Shown here: in pieces, positions 1 to 6,131 of the stretch | How the letters are laid out: the number at the start of each line of letters is the position of its first letter | How positions within the stretch are numbered: the first letter of the stretch is position 1 | Translations under genes and position numbers: made by a program | The notes under the pieces: generated by a model | Seen by the model: only the letters and a program-made list of their open reading frames with translations | Told to the model about the DNA's origin: nothing | Databases searched by the model: none | From: Christensenellaceae bacterium | GTDB taxonomy: Bacteria > Bacillota > Clostridia > Christensenellales > Borkfalkiaceae | Reading direction: 5' to 3' | Length of the DNA: 10,558 nucleotides | Assembly (NCBI GenBank): GCA_948482865.1 | Contig: CAOMHR010000045.1 | Location: 1 to 10,558, forward strand

Positions 1-1
1 G

Positions 2-1174
2 TCTGCGCACGCAAAGCAGGTTGAACCCGAGTCGAAGGCGGTCCGCCGCGGTTACGAGCTTGTTATAGAGCGGTACGAAAAACCCACCGAAGATATGCCG
101 GAAGGCAGGCTTACGGTTGTCGCGGGCAGCAAGCTGCTTTACGACGGAATACTGCCTTACGTGAACGGCGAAAACGGCGCAAGGGAGTATCCGTTCGTAA
201 AACAGACTTCCGTCCAGCTTGCGGGCAGTTTTTTCGGCGCGAGCATTGTGGACAGGCTCATTCCGTTGCAGCGCGCTTACAACGCGGTAAAAAACCGCAA
301 GCACGAATTTTTAAACAGGATTTCGATGGGTACGGTGGCGGTAGAAGACGGCTCCGTAGACGTGGACGAACTCTGCGAAGACGGGCTGACGCCCGGCAAG
401 GTAATAGTTTACCGCCAGGGCGGGAAGCCGCCCGAGATGCTTACGTTCGGGACTATTCCGTCGGGTTTTGCGGAAGAAGAAAAAAACCTTTTGGACGAAT
501 TTGCGAAAATTTCCGGTACGGGCGAGCTTACGCAGAACGCGGACAGTTTTTCGGGCGTGACGTCGGCGACGGGGCTGCAACTTATTATCGAGCAGGACGA
601 AGAAAAACTTGAAAGCGCATACCAGCAGATAAAGCGGGCGGTTAAAGCAATAGGCAAGCACGTTTTGCGCCTTTACCGACAGTTTGCTTCGGACGTGCGC
701 CTGTTGAAATTCGCGGGCGAAAACAACGCGTTGAATTTGTATTACTTCAAAGGCAGCGATATATCTTCCGACGACGTTGTTCTCGAAGCGGACAGCGAAG
801 CCAATCTTACCCCCGCGCAAAGGCGTACTGTGATTTACGAAATGCTGGACAGGGGACTTTTTTACGACGAAAACGGAAACATTGCCGTCGGCACCAAGAA
901 TAAGATACTCGAACTTCTTGGCTATAAAGGCATTGCGGGCGAAAGGGATTTGGGCGCGCTGAACCGCGCGAGAGCGGGCGACGAAAATCTTGTAATGAAG
1001 AGCGGAAACGCAGAAGTAAAGGAGTATGACGGACACGCAGTACATATCGCCGAACACACCGCGTTTTTGCTTACGGAAAAACTTTCCGCCGAAGTCGAAA
1101 GCAGGATATGCGCACATATCGATATGCACAGACAAAAACTTAACAAGGAGAAGAACGGTAATGAAAACCAATAG
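2..1174 (+). CDS. Phage portal protein (5' partial)
   Basis: The frame is open from the first complete codon at position 2, so the gene starts upstream; 390 residues are visible. Portal proteins form the dodecameric ring at one capsid vertex through which DNA is packaged and ejected and to which the tail attaches. Recognisable portal-type segments include KLLYDGILPY followed by YPFVKQ, then FFGASIVDRLIPLQRAYN, a segment after which a long helix (ending NRKHEFLNR) carries on. Later come GVTSATGLQLIIEQDEEKL and a helical stretch ending HVLRLYRQF, as in the stem/wing part of long (podovirus or P22/T7-like) portals. The C-terminus is charged and helical. It lies directly upstream of scaffold and capsid genes, the usual portal position. 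The ATG at 95 is internal, not the start. Assignment rests on motif style and gene order rather than on a search, but both agree. Confidence 0.85.
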   Translation, partial: SAHAKQVEPESKAVRRGYELVIERYEKPTEDMPEGRLTVVAGSKLLYDGILPYVNGENGAREYPFVKQTSVQLAGSFFGASIVDRLIPLQRAYNAVKNRKHEFLNRISMGTVAVEDGSVDVDELCEDGLTPGKVIVYRQGGKPPEMLTFGTIPSGFAEEEKNLLDEFAKISGTGELTQNADSFSGVTSATGLQLIIEQDEEKLESAYQQIKRAVKAIGKHVLRLYRQFASDVRLLKFAGENNALNLYYFKGSDISSDDVVLEADSEANLTPAQRRTVIYEMLDRGLFYDENGNIAVGTKNKILELLGYKGIAGERDLGALNRARAGDENLVMKSGNAEVKEYDGHAVHIAEHTAFLLTEKLSAEVESRICAHIDMHRQKLNKEKNGNENQ

Positions 1175-1250
1175 GACAGGCGGCGCAAGGCGCTTAAAAA
1201 TAATTAACGACATAAAGGAGACCGGATATGGACAATCTTACGCAAACTGA
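1161..1250 (+). CDS. Possible 29-residue basic peptide overlapping portal and scaffold genes
   Basis: An ATG at 1161 opens a 29-codon frame, beginning MKTNRTGGARRLK, that ends in TGA at 1248-1250. AAGGAG at 1145-1150 lies 10 nt upstream, a somewhat long but workable spacing, and it has no other obvious start to serve. The frame overlaps the last 14 nt of the portal gene and the first 23 nt of the scaffold gene, so if translated it would couple the two. The peptide is basic (several Arg and Lys) with no recognisable domain. It may be a real small gene, a translational coupling device, or a chance frame. The presence of an otherwise unused ribosome binding site is the main argument in favour. 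Confidence 0.27.
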   Translation: MKTNRTGGARRLKIINDIKETGYGQSYAN

Positions 1251-1653
1251 ACTGGGTACGGCGGACACCGCAGGGGCGGAACAGGAAAATGCCGCGGCAG
1301 TACTCGGTAAATTCAAAGACGTTGAGACCCTTATGAAGGCTTACTCCGACCTGCAAGCCGAATTCACCCGACGCAGTCAGCGGCTCAGCGAGTTGGAGAA
1401 AGGGAACAAGACCCAATCTCTTTCAGACGTGGAAGGGAAAGAGTCCTCCCGTATGGACGAAGAACAACTTTTAAGCGCGGCGCTTGAAAACGACCGCGTT
1501 AAGGACGCGGTGATAGCGGACTATCTGAGAAGCGTTTCCACGCCAAAAAGCGTGCCGTTGCTGTGGGGCGGCGGCGGAGTCGCCGCCCCGCGCGTTGCGC
1601 CCAAATCCGTAAAGGAAGCGGGCAGACTGGCGCAGGAATTTCTTAAAAAATAA
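1228..1653 (+). CDS. Scaffold-like capsid assembly protein
   Basis: A 141-residue, charged protein between portal and major capsid genes, exactly where phage scaffolding proteins are encoded. Scaffolds bind capsid subunits, guide procapsid assembly and then leave the particle. Visible parts: an Ala/Glu/Thr-rich, probably disordered N-terminus (1-27); KFKDVETLMKAYSDLQAEF at 28-46 continuing into a helix to about residue 58, the 'KF-x-VE-L-KAY-LE-EFT' style helix common in scaffolds of clostridial phages; a polar linker (60-78); a second helix (about 79-102); a Gly/Pro-rich turn (110-125); and a basic helical tail ending AGRLAQEFLKK, the kind of C-terminus that often contacts capsid protein. 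AAAGGAG at 1214-1220 lies 7 nt before the ATG. No protease domain is seen. Sequence alone is weak for this fast-evolving family; position and helix pattern carry the call. Confidence 0.72.
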   Translation: MDNLTQTELGTADTAGAEQENAAAVLGKFKDVETLMKAYSDLQAEFTRRSQRLSELEKGNKTQSLSDVEGKESSRMDEEQLLSAALENDRVKDAVIADYLRSVSTPKSVPLLWGGGGVAAPRVAPKSVKEAGRLAQEFLKK

Positions 1654-1654
1654 C

Positions 1655-1671
1655 AAGGAGAATATGAATTG
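1655..1671 (+). promoter_or_regulatory. Ribosome binding site that sets a TTG start for the capsid gene
   Basis: AAGGAG at 1655-1660 is followed by an out-of-frame ATG at 1664, only 3 nt away and closed by TGA two codons later, and by TTG at 1669, 8 nt away, in frame with the capsid protein. Spacing and reading frame both favour TTG as the true start. The first residues that follow (ITLQNADAALK) also match how this capsid family usually begins. Confidence 0.75.
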
Positions 1672-2841
1672 ATTACATTACAGAACGCCGACGCGGCGTT
1701 AAAAGACTACTATCTTGAAGCCGTTACGGCTCAGTTGAACGACAACGTATCGCCCTTTTTCTCGGCGATAGAAAAAAACTCGGCAAACGTCACGGGTAAG
1801 GACGTAAAACTCACAGTACTCCGCGGCTATGCGGGCGGTATAGTTTCGGGCGAAGAAGACGACGATTTGCCCGCGCCTTTCAAAAACAGGTACGCTACAA
1901 TTTCTATGCCCCTTAAAAATTTGTACGGCACAATCGAAATAAGCGACAAAGCCATACGCGCTTCAAGGGAAAGCACGGGCGCGTTCGTAAACCTTCTGAA
2001 CGCGGAAATGGAAGGGCTTGTGCTTTCGGCAAAGTCAAGTTTCCAGCGTATGTTGCTGGGCGACGGTTCGGGCAAGCTGTGCGGCATAGTACATAAAAAT
2101 TCTAATACCGAAGTGGAAGTCGACGAAGTAAAAGATTACTTTGTGGGAATGATGGTCGACTGCACAAGCCCGCTCGGAGTTATTCCCGACCCCGCAAAGG
2201 GCGTTATGATAAGCGCGGTGGACAAGGCGAAATCTACTGTAACGTTCGCAACCCCGATATCTTCTTCCCTTGACGGCGGAAGTATGTACGTACACGGCTC
2301 TAAAGACCGCGAACTTACGGGGCTTGCCGCTATATTCGACGGCGAATCGGTCTACGGATACGACAAGAGCGAAGACGCGTATTTCGCGCCCTATAAAGCG
2401 GACTGCAAAAACAAACTTACGGAGAGCGCGCTCAGCGACGTTCTTGATTATATGGAAGAGAGACATAACAGCAAAATAAACTTTATTCTCTGCTCTTATA
2501 AAACGCGCAAGCTCATTGCTTCTTTGCTGGACGCGAACAGACGCGTGGTTAATACGATTGACGCGCGCGCGGGCTACGGCACGGTAACCGTGAACGACGT
2601 CCCCGTATATGCGGACAAATTCTGCCCCGACGACAGAATTCTGTTTCTGAACACGGACGACTTCGCGCTGTACCAGCTTTGCGACTGGGAGTGGATTGAA
2701 GACGAAGACGGCAAAATTTTAAAACAGATGTCGGGCAAGGCGGCATATTCGGCAACCCTTGTCAAGTATGCGGAACTGATTTGCAGAAAACCCTGCGGTC
2801 AGGCAATGCTCTACAACGTGCACCCCGCGGACGGCGAATAA
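1669..2841 (+). CDS. Phage major capsid protein, HK97-fold type
   Basis: 390 residues, a normal length for a major capsid protein. This is the subunit that builds the icosahedral shell. The N-terminal part (about 1-60) begins with LQNADAALKDYYLEAVT and is helical and charged. Residues 80-130 carry the most recognisable stretch: PLKNLYGTIEISDKAIRAS, then AFVNLLNAEMEGL and MLLGDGSGKLCGI. These resemble capsid proteins of clostridial prophages, in which extended strands lead into the spine helix and a GDG-x-G turn. Residues about 145-235 form a beta-rich inserted region (VDEVKDYFVGMMVDC through the VTFATPISSS area). The C-terminal third holds the axial-domain-like segment around YKTRKLIASLLDANRR and NDVPVYADKFCPDDRILFLN. 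No protease domain is fused. The start is TTG with a well-spaced AAGGAG. It follows the scaffold gene and precedes the adaptor gene by 36 nt. Confidence 0.88.
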   Translation: MITLQNADAALKDYYLEAVTAQLNDNVSPFFSAIEKNSANVTGKDVKLTVLRGYAGGIVSGEEDDDLPAPFKNRYATISMPLKNLYGTIEISDKAIRASRESTGAFVNLLNAEMEGLVLSAKSSFQRMLLGDGSGKLCGIVHKNSNTEVEVDEVKDYFVGMMVDCTSPLGVIPDPAKGVMISAVDKAKSTVTFATPISSSLDGGSMYVHGSKDRELTGLAAIFDGESVYGYDKSEDAYFAPYKADCKNKLTESALSDVLDYMEERHNSKINFILCSYKTRKLIASLLDANRRVVNTIDARAGYGTVTVNDVPVYADKFCPDDRILFLNTDDFALYQLCDWEWIEDEDGKILKQMSGKAAYSATLVKYAELICRKPCGQAMLYNVHPADGE

Positions 2842-2877
2842 CGTTGAGACGGGGCGGGCGGGTGGAAAGGAGTATGA

Positions 2878-3438
2878 ATGAAAGTTAAAGACATTGTTGT
2901 TACCGCACTTAAAATACTCGGCCGCAATACCGCGGCGGAAAAACTTGCCGAAGGCGTAGCGCTGGACGCGGAAGAAAGGGATACGGTAAACACTCTGGTT
3001 CATTGCTTTAACGCGGTCGAAGACGAAGTGGCGCGCAGCTATATCCCCCTTTGCGCGTCGCAGACCCTGCGCAGTTACGACGGCGAGTTTCCCTTTGCGC
3101 TGTTCGACCATACGCCGGTAAGAATTACGTCTGTCTCTGAGGACGGGACGGAAATAGCGTATAAGGTGTATCCCGCATATCTGAAAGCGGACGCGGAACG
3201 CATTTCGGTAGAGTACGATTATGCGCCGCCAGTCAAGGACGTAGACGGCGAAAGCGAATACAACTGCGCGGTTGGCGGTTATCTGTTTGCCTGCGGCGCG
3301 GCGGCGGAGTACTGCCTTATTAACGGCGAAGTGCAGGCGGCGGAAAAGTGGGAAAAAAAGTACAGGCAGGAGATTGAAAGCGTGCAAAGAAAAAATCTCG
3401 CGGCGGGCGGATATATTCCGCCAAGGAGATGGGTATGA
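2878..3438 (+). CDS. Head-tail adaptor/connector protein (phage head completion)
   Basis: 186 residues. Proteins at this position (T7 gp11, P22 gp4, and siphophage adaptors) bind below the portal and prepare the head for the tail. The N-terminal helical part (1-60) has MKVKDIVVTALKILGR and a long helix around TLVHCFNAVEDEVARSYIPL. A beta segment with DHTPVRITSVSEDG and a strand run YKVYPAYLKAD-ERISVEYDYAP follows. A C-terminal helical bundle (about 124-172) ends in a basic tail, GGYIPPRRWV. The helix-strand-helix layout and RRWV-type terminus are typical of such adaptors in clostridial prophages. AAAGGAG at 2866-2872 is 5 nt from the ATG at 2878. An ATG at 2874 is out of frame, too near the ribosome binding site and closed after four codons, so it is not the start. 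The stop overlaps the next start as ATGA. Confidence 0.75.
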   Translation: MKVKDIVVTALKILGRNTAAEKLAEGVALDAEERDTVNTLVHCFNAVEDEVARSYIPLCASQTLRSYDGEFPFALFDHTPVRITSVSEDGTEIAYKVYPAYLKADAERISVEYDYAPPVKDVDGESEYNCAVGGYLFACGAAAEYCLINGEVQAAEKWEKKYRQEIESVQRKNLAAGGYIPPRRWV

Positions 3439-4628
3439 CTGAAAAAACCGTTAAACTTGCGGACCTTTCTCTTCTGCCCGTGAGTTGCCGCGTGAGCGGC
3501 GGCAGAGTTTTGCCCGCGCTTTCGGCGGCGTACAGGGGCGAAGGCAGGCGCGGTATAAAAAAAGCCGCTTACAGCAAGGGGACGAAACTTTATCTGCTGT
3601 TTGCGGACGGCGTAACGTATTTTTCGGGCGACGGGCTTGGTTTTGTGCCGTTGCTTGAAAATCAGGTGTCGGAGAATCTGTTTGTGCTGGACGTTTTAAA
3701 GGACGGCAAACCTTACGCCGCGCTGGTTATGGGCAGGAGCGCCACAATGCTGACGGCTGAAGGCTTCGGCGGGGTGGAGTTGGGTGAAAACATTGTTTCG
3801 GGCGTTATGCACTGCGGCAGGCTGTTCGGCGTTACGCAGGACGGGCTGCGCGTTTGCTGGTCTAAGTGCGGCGTGGAAGACTGGACGCAGGAGCTCAACG
3901 GCGGCGGCAGTATTTATCTGGGGCTTGACCGCGGCGAAATTACGGGCATAATGGAGTTCGGCGAAAATCTGGTCGCAGTCAGAAAGTTCGGTCTTTCGCT
4001 TCTGGCTATGTACGGCTCGCCCGAAAATTTTTCGGTAAAACTGACCGACACCGACACGGACGAAATTATACCGTCGACCGCCAAGGTGGTGGGCGGCAAG
4101 CTGTATTTTTGCACTAAGACGGGCGTATGCGTGTTTGACGGCGAGTTTGTCACAAAATTTACGCACAGGTTCGAAAGCCTGCTTGAAGAATGCTATTTCG
4201 CCGAAAGCTATGCCGGCGCATATTATTTAAGCTGTAAAACGACAGGTTTCGGCAAGGCTGTTTTGTGCATTGAACAGAACGGCGAAAGTTACCTTATAGA
4301 CGTTAAGGCGGACGCTATGTGCGTTTCGGACAAACTTTATATCTACGGCGAAGAAGGCGTTTATACCCTTGAAAGCGGCGGGGAATTTTCGGTTGTCGCG
4401 GACGGTATCGACTTCGGGACGGGAGCGAACAAGACGGTTACACTGTTGTACGCCGACAGTGAAAATTGCAGCGTTGAAATAGACAACGGGCAGTTTGCGC
4501 GCGTCTTTGCCGGAGTTAACGGGGCGGTAAAACCGCGTTTGCGCGGAAAAAAATTCACCGTTAAAATTTCGGGGCGCGAGCCGCTGAAAAGCCTTACTTT
4601 GACGGCGGAGGTGGGAATTGGAATTTGA
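3435..4628 (+). CDS. Beta-rich phage neck/nozzle-like protein, possible beta-propeller
   Basis: 397 residues from the ATG at 3435. The ATG at 3429 directly abuts AAGGAG (3423-3428) and cannot be well served, whereas 3435 has 6 nt spacing and gives a 4-nt ATGA overlap with the adaptor gene. The protein is dominated by short beta strands and Gly turns, with repeated 'strand-DG/GD-strand' units such as LYLLFADGVTYFSGDGLGF (52-70), KLYFCTKTGVCVFDGEFV (222-239) and KLYIYGEEGVYTLESGGEF (300-318). MHCGRLFGVTQDGLRVCWS (125-143) and ITGIMEFGENLVAVRKFG (169-186) resemble propeller blades of podovirus tail tubular/nozzle proteins of the T7 gp12 kind, which are longer. The last 70 residues look like a separate beta domain. 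Its place after the adaptor supports a neck or short-tail role. Family assignment is tentative; it could also be a stopper or another tail-tube-proximal protein. Confidence 0.55.
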   Translation: MTEKTVKLADLSLLPVSCRVSGGRVLPALSAAYRGEGRRGIKKAAYSKGTKLYLLFADGVTYFSGDGLGFVPLLENQVSENLFVLDVLKDGKPYAALVMGRSATMLTAEGFGGVELGENIVSGVMHCGRLFGVTQDGLRVCWSKCGVEDWTQELNGGGSIYLGLDRGEITGIMEFGENLVAVRKFGLSLLAMYGSPENFSVKLTDTDTDEIIPSTAKVVGGKLYFCTKTGVCVFDGEFVTKFTHRFESLLEECYFAESYAGAYYLSCKTTGFGKAVLCIEQNGESYLIDVKADAMCVSDKLYIYGEEGVYTLESGGEFSVVADGIDFGTGANKTVTLLYADSENCSVEIDNGQFARVFAGVNGAVKPRLRGKKFTVKISGREPLKSLTLTAEVGIGI

Positions 4629-5112
4629 TATAATTACTCTCACGCCCGAAGAGTTGAAAGCGCTCAGCGCCGTACAGATGAAAATGCTGCGTACCGCGCA
4701 ACAGAAAAAGAACGCGCTGCGCCGCACAGCCGACAGGGAATACGCTACCTTTAAAAATATAGTTATGACTAACGGTATGCTGGAATCTACTCTTCTTGCG
4801 GAAAAGCGCGCCGAACTCGACGGCGAAATCGAATACCAAAGCTCTGTTCTGGCGGACAATCTTATTTACAATATGAGCCTGAACGAGCCTTTGCCCGACG
4901 GCGGTGACGACGGCGGGGATGAAAGTTCGGGCTACATAGTGGATTACAGTCTGCCCTATACCGACAGGTACATTATAGTGCGCGACTTTTATTTTGCGAT
5001 TGAAGACAGGGAAGAGCGTATGGAGCTTTATAAAGCCGACGACGTGGCGCGTGCGTATCTGGGGGCGTACTACTCAACCCTTTACAACGTGCTTGAAGTG
5101 TATTCCAAATAA
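4618..5112 (+). CDS. Small phage protein with helical N-terminus and acidic Gly linker, function unknown
   Basis: 164 residues from a TTG start at 4618; GGAGG at 4607-4611 lies 6 nt upstream. It overlaps the preceding gene by 11 nt, so translation is probably coupled. I do not recognise the family. Visible parts: a long charged helix, probably coiled coil (about 9-85), containing LSAVQMKMLRTAQQKKNALR and later LLAEKRAELDGEIEYQSSVL; an acidic Gly linker at 93-104 (PDGGDDGGDE); and a second, Tyr-rich helical domain (about 106-164) with PYTDRYIIVRDFYFAIEDRE and ARAYLGAYYSTLYNVLEVY. No signal peptide or membrane segment is present. As the last gene of the head operon it could be a minor virion, neck or assembly protein. 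The two helical halves joined by a flexible acidic linker suggest a tether or adaptor, but that is inference. Confidence 0.7.
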   Translation: MEFDIITLTPEELKALSAVQMKMLRTAQQKKNALRRTADREYATFKNIVMTNGMLESTLLAEKRAELDGEIEYQSSVLADNLIYNMSLNEPLPDGGDDGGDESSGYIVDYSLPYTDRYIIVRDFYFAIEDREERMELYKADDVARAYLGAYYSTLYNVLEVYSK

Positions 5113-5132
5113 TACTGTCACGTTATGTGGAA

Positions 5133-5169
5133 GGCGCCCGCGCAAATTTGCGCGGGCGCCGTTAGTTTT
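5133..5169 (+). terminator. Rho-independent-type terminator closing the phage operon
   Basis: Positions 5133-5160 form a perfect 28-nt palindrome. The arm GGCGCCCGCGC is mirrored by GCGCGGGCGCC around a central AAATTT, giving an 11-bp all-GC stem with a 6-nt loop. A short broken T tract (GTTAGTTTT, 5161-5169) follows. It lies 20 nt after the stop of the last phage gene. The stem is very strong and the T tract weak, and because the stem is symmetrical it may also block transcription coming the other way. Confidence 0.8.
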
Positions 5170-5219
5170 GCGCCGTAATCGAAAGGGCGCGTTTCAGTGC
5201 GCGGCGGCAGAAAAAACGC

Positions 5220-5248
5220 TTTACAATTTTTTGCGGTTAGGTTATAAT
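5220..5248 (+). promoter_or_regulatory. Strong SigA-type promoter of the methyltransferase operon, leaderless spacing
   Basis: TTTACA at 5220-5225 and a perfect TATAAT at 5243-5248 are separated by exactly 17 nt. The spacer contains a T-rich stretch. Only 7 nt separate the -10 box from the ATG at 5256, so the expected transcription start falls on or within a base or two of that ATG. The stretch between the terminator and this promoter (5170-5219) holds only imperfect GC-rich inverted repeats and no gene. Confidence 0.8.
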
Positions 5249-5255
5249 TTTTCTT

Positions 5256-6131
5256 ATGAAAACGGCTGACGGATGGCAGGATTACCGAATAATATCTACG
5301 GGCGGCGGAATGAAGCTGGAAAGGTGGAAGGACGTTGTGCTTTTGCGCCCCGACCCGCAGGTCATATGGAAGGGCGGCGACCTTTACGGCACGGAAGGCA
5401 TTCATGCCGTTTACCGCCGCAGCGAAAAGGGCGGCGGCAACTGGGAAGTGAGAAAAAACTTTCCGCAGGAGTGGACGGTGTCTTACGGGGATCTGACTTT
5501 TAAAGTCAAACCTATGGGCTTCAAACATACCGGACTTTTCCCCGAACAGGCGGTGAACTGGGACGCTATGCGTTCATTGATAAGCAAGGCGAAAGCGGAC
5601 GGGCGCGAAGTAAAGGTGTTAAATCTGTTTGCGTACACGGGCGGGGCTTCCGTCGCGTGCGCAAAGGAAGGGGCGTTTGTGACCCACGTTGACGCAGCCA
5701 AAGGCATGGTGGAGCGCGCGGGCGAAAACGCAAGGCTTTCGGGCGTGGACAGCGGTATAAGATACATTGTCGACGACTGTATGAAATTCGTGGCGCGAGA
5801 AATCCGCCGCGGAAACAGGTACGACGCGATAATTATGGACCCGCCCAGCTACGGCAGGGGCCCGAACGGCGAAATGTGGAAGATAGAAGAGTGCCTTTTC
5901 GACTTCGTTAAAAACTGCGCGCAACTGCTGACGGAAAAGCCGCTGTTCTTCCTTATAAACAGTTACACTACGGGTTTGCAGCCCGCCGTGTTAAAAAATA
6001 TTTTAACCATAACCTTAAAGGATTTTAAGGGTAAGATAGAAGCGTACGAAGTGGGCATTCCCACCGACGACGGAATCGCGTTGCCTTGCGGCGCGAGCGG
6101 ATTATTTACCGGAGAAGATTATGCAGGATAA
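5256..6131 (+). CDS. RlmI-like class I SAM-dependent RNA methyltransferase (COG1092 type)
   Basis: 291 residues, cytoplasmic. The family transfers methyl groups from S-adenosylmethionine to RNA bases; RlmI of E. coli makes m5C in 23S rRNA, but the target here is not known. The N-terminal part has DYRIISTGGGMKLERW and RPDPQVIW (about 9-38), the usual start of this family. FKHTGLFPEQAVNWDAM (89-105) precedes the Rossmann domain. SAM motif I is VLNLFAYTGGASVACA (121-136), the acidic end of strand 2 is THVD (143-146), and DPPSYGRG (195-202) is the DPP[SY]-type catalytic motif. The protein lacks the N-terminal PUA domain of E. coli RlmI (396 residues) and so is a short form. No Shine-Dalgarno precedes the ATG, and the promoter abuts it, suggesting leaderless translation. 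An internal ATG at 5310 would cut off conserved N-terminal residues. Its last 11 nt overlap the next gene. Confidence 0.88.
   Translation: MKTADGWQDYRIISTGGGMKLERWKDVVLLRPDPQVIWKGGDLYGTEGIHAVYRRSEKGGGNWEVRKNFPQEWTVSYGDLTFKVKPMGFKHTGLFPEQAVNWDAMRSLISKAKADGREVKVLNLFAYTGGASVACAKEGAFVTHVDAAKGMVERAGENARLSGVDSGIRYIVDDCMKFVAREIRRGNRYDAIIMDPPSYGRGPNGEMWKIEECLFDFVKNCAQLLTEKPLFFLINSYTTGLQPAVLKNILTITLKDFKGKIEAYEVGIPTDDGIALPCGASGLFTGEDYAG

Larger units (their letters stand above)
1..5169 (+). mobile_element. Prophage-derived head (capsid) module, one end only
   Basis: Six to seven consecutive + strand genes follow the order typical of tailed-phage head modules: portal, scaffold, major capsid protein, head-tail adaptor, neck/nozzle-like protein and a small accessory protein. 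Stops and starts overlap or lie within a few tens of bases, and each gene has its own near-consensus ribosome binding site, so the block is probably one late operon transcribed from beyond position 1. All frames are open, which argues against simple decay. The block ends with a terminator at 5133-5169, and bacterial housekeeping genes start at 5256. I see no integrase, tail, lysis or terminase gene and no obvious attachment site in this window. The left boundary is outside. Whether it is a complete prophage, a capsid-encoding satellite or a domesticated particle cannot be decided from this fragment. Confidence 0.8.

Noticed and set aside
311..1213. Long minus-strand open frame opposite the portal gene
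   Set aside because: Antisense shadow of a GC-rich coding region: no ribosome binding site, Phe/Val/Arg-heavy composition and no recognisable motif, whereas the + strand frame is a clear phage protein.
2719..3387. Minus-strand open frame opposite the capsid/adaptor junction
   Set aside because: It crosses two well-supported + strand genes and their ribosome binding site, and its composition is typical of a reverse-frame artefact.
3429..3434. Upstream ATG for the neck-like protein
   Set aside because: It directly abuts AAGGAG with no spacer. The ATG at 3435 has 6-nt spacing and the ATGA overlap with the preceding stop.
4227..4859. Minus-strand open frame across the neck-like gene and its neighbour
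   Set aside because: Spans a coupled start/stop overlap on the + strand; no start signal and no domain.
5171..5206. Imperfect GC-rich inverted repeats between the terminator and the methyltransferase promoter
   Set aside because: Stems are short and interrupted and have no T tract in either useful direction. They could be remnant or chance structure, so no function is claimed.
5113..5255. Possible attachment site or tRNA at the phage-host junction
   Set aside because: No tRNA-like cloverleaf was seen, and no direct repeat partner can be tested because the other end of the element is outside the window.
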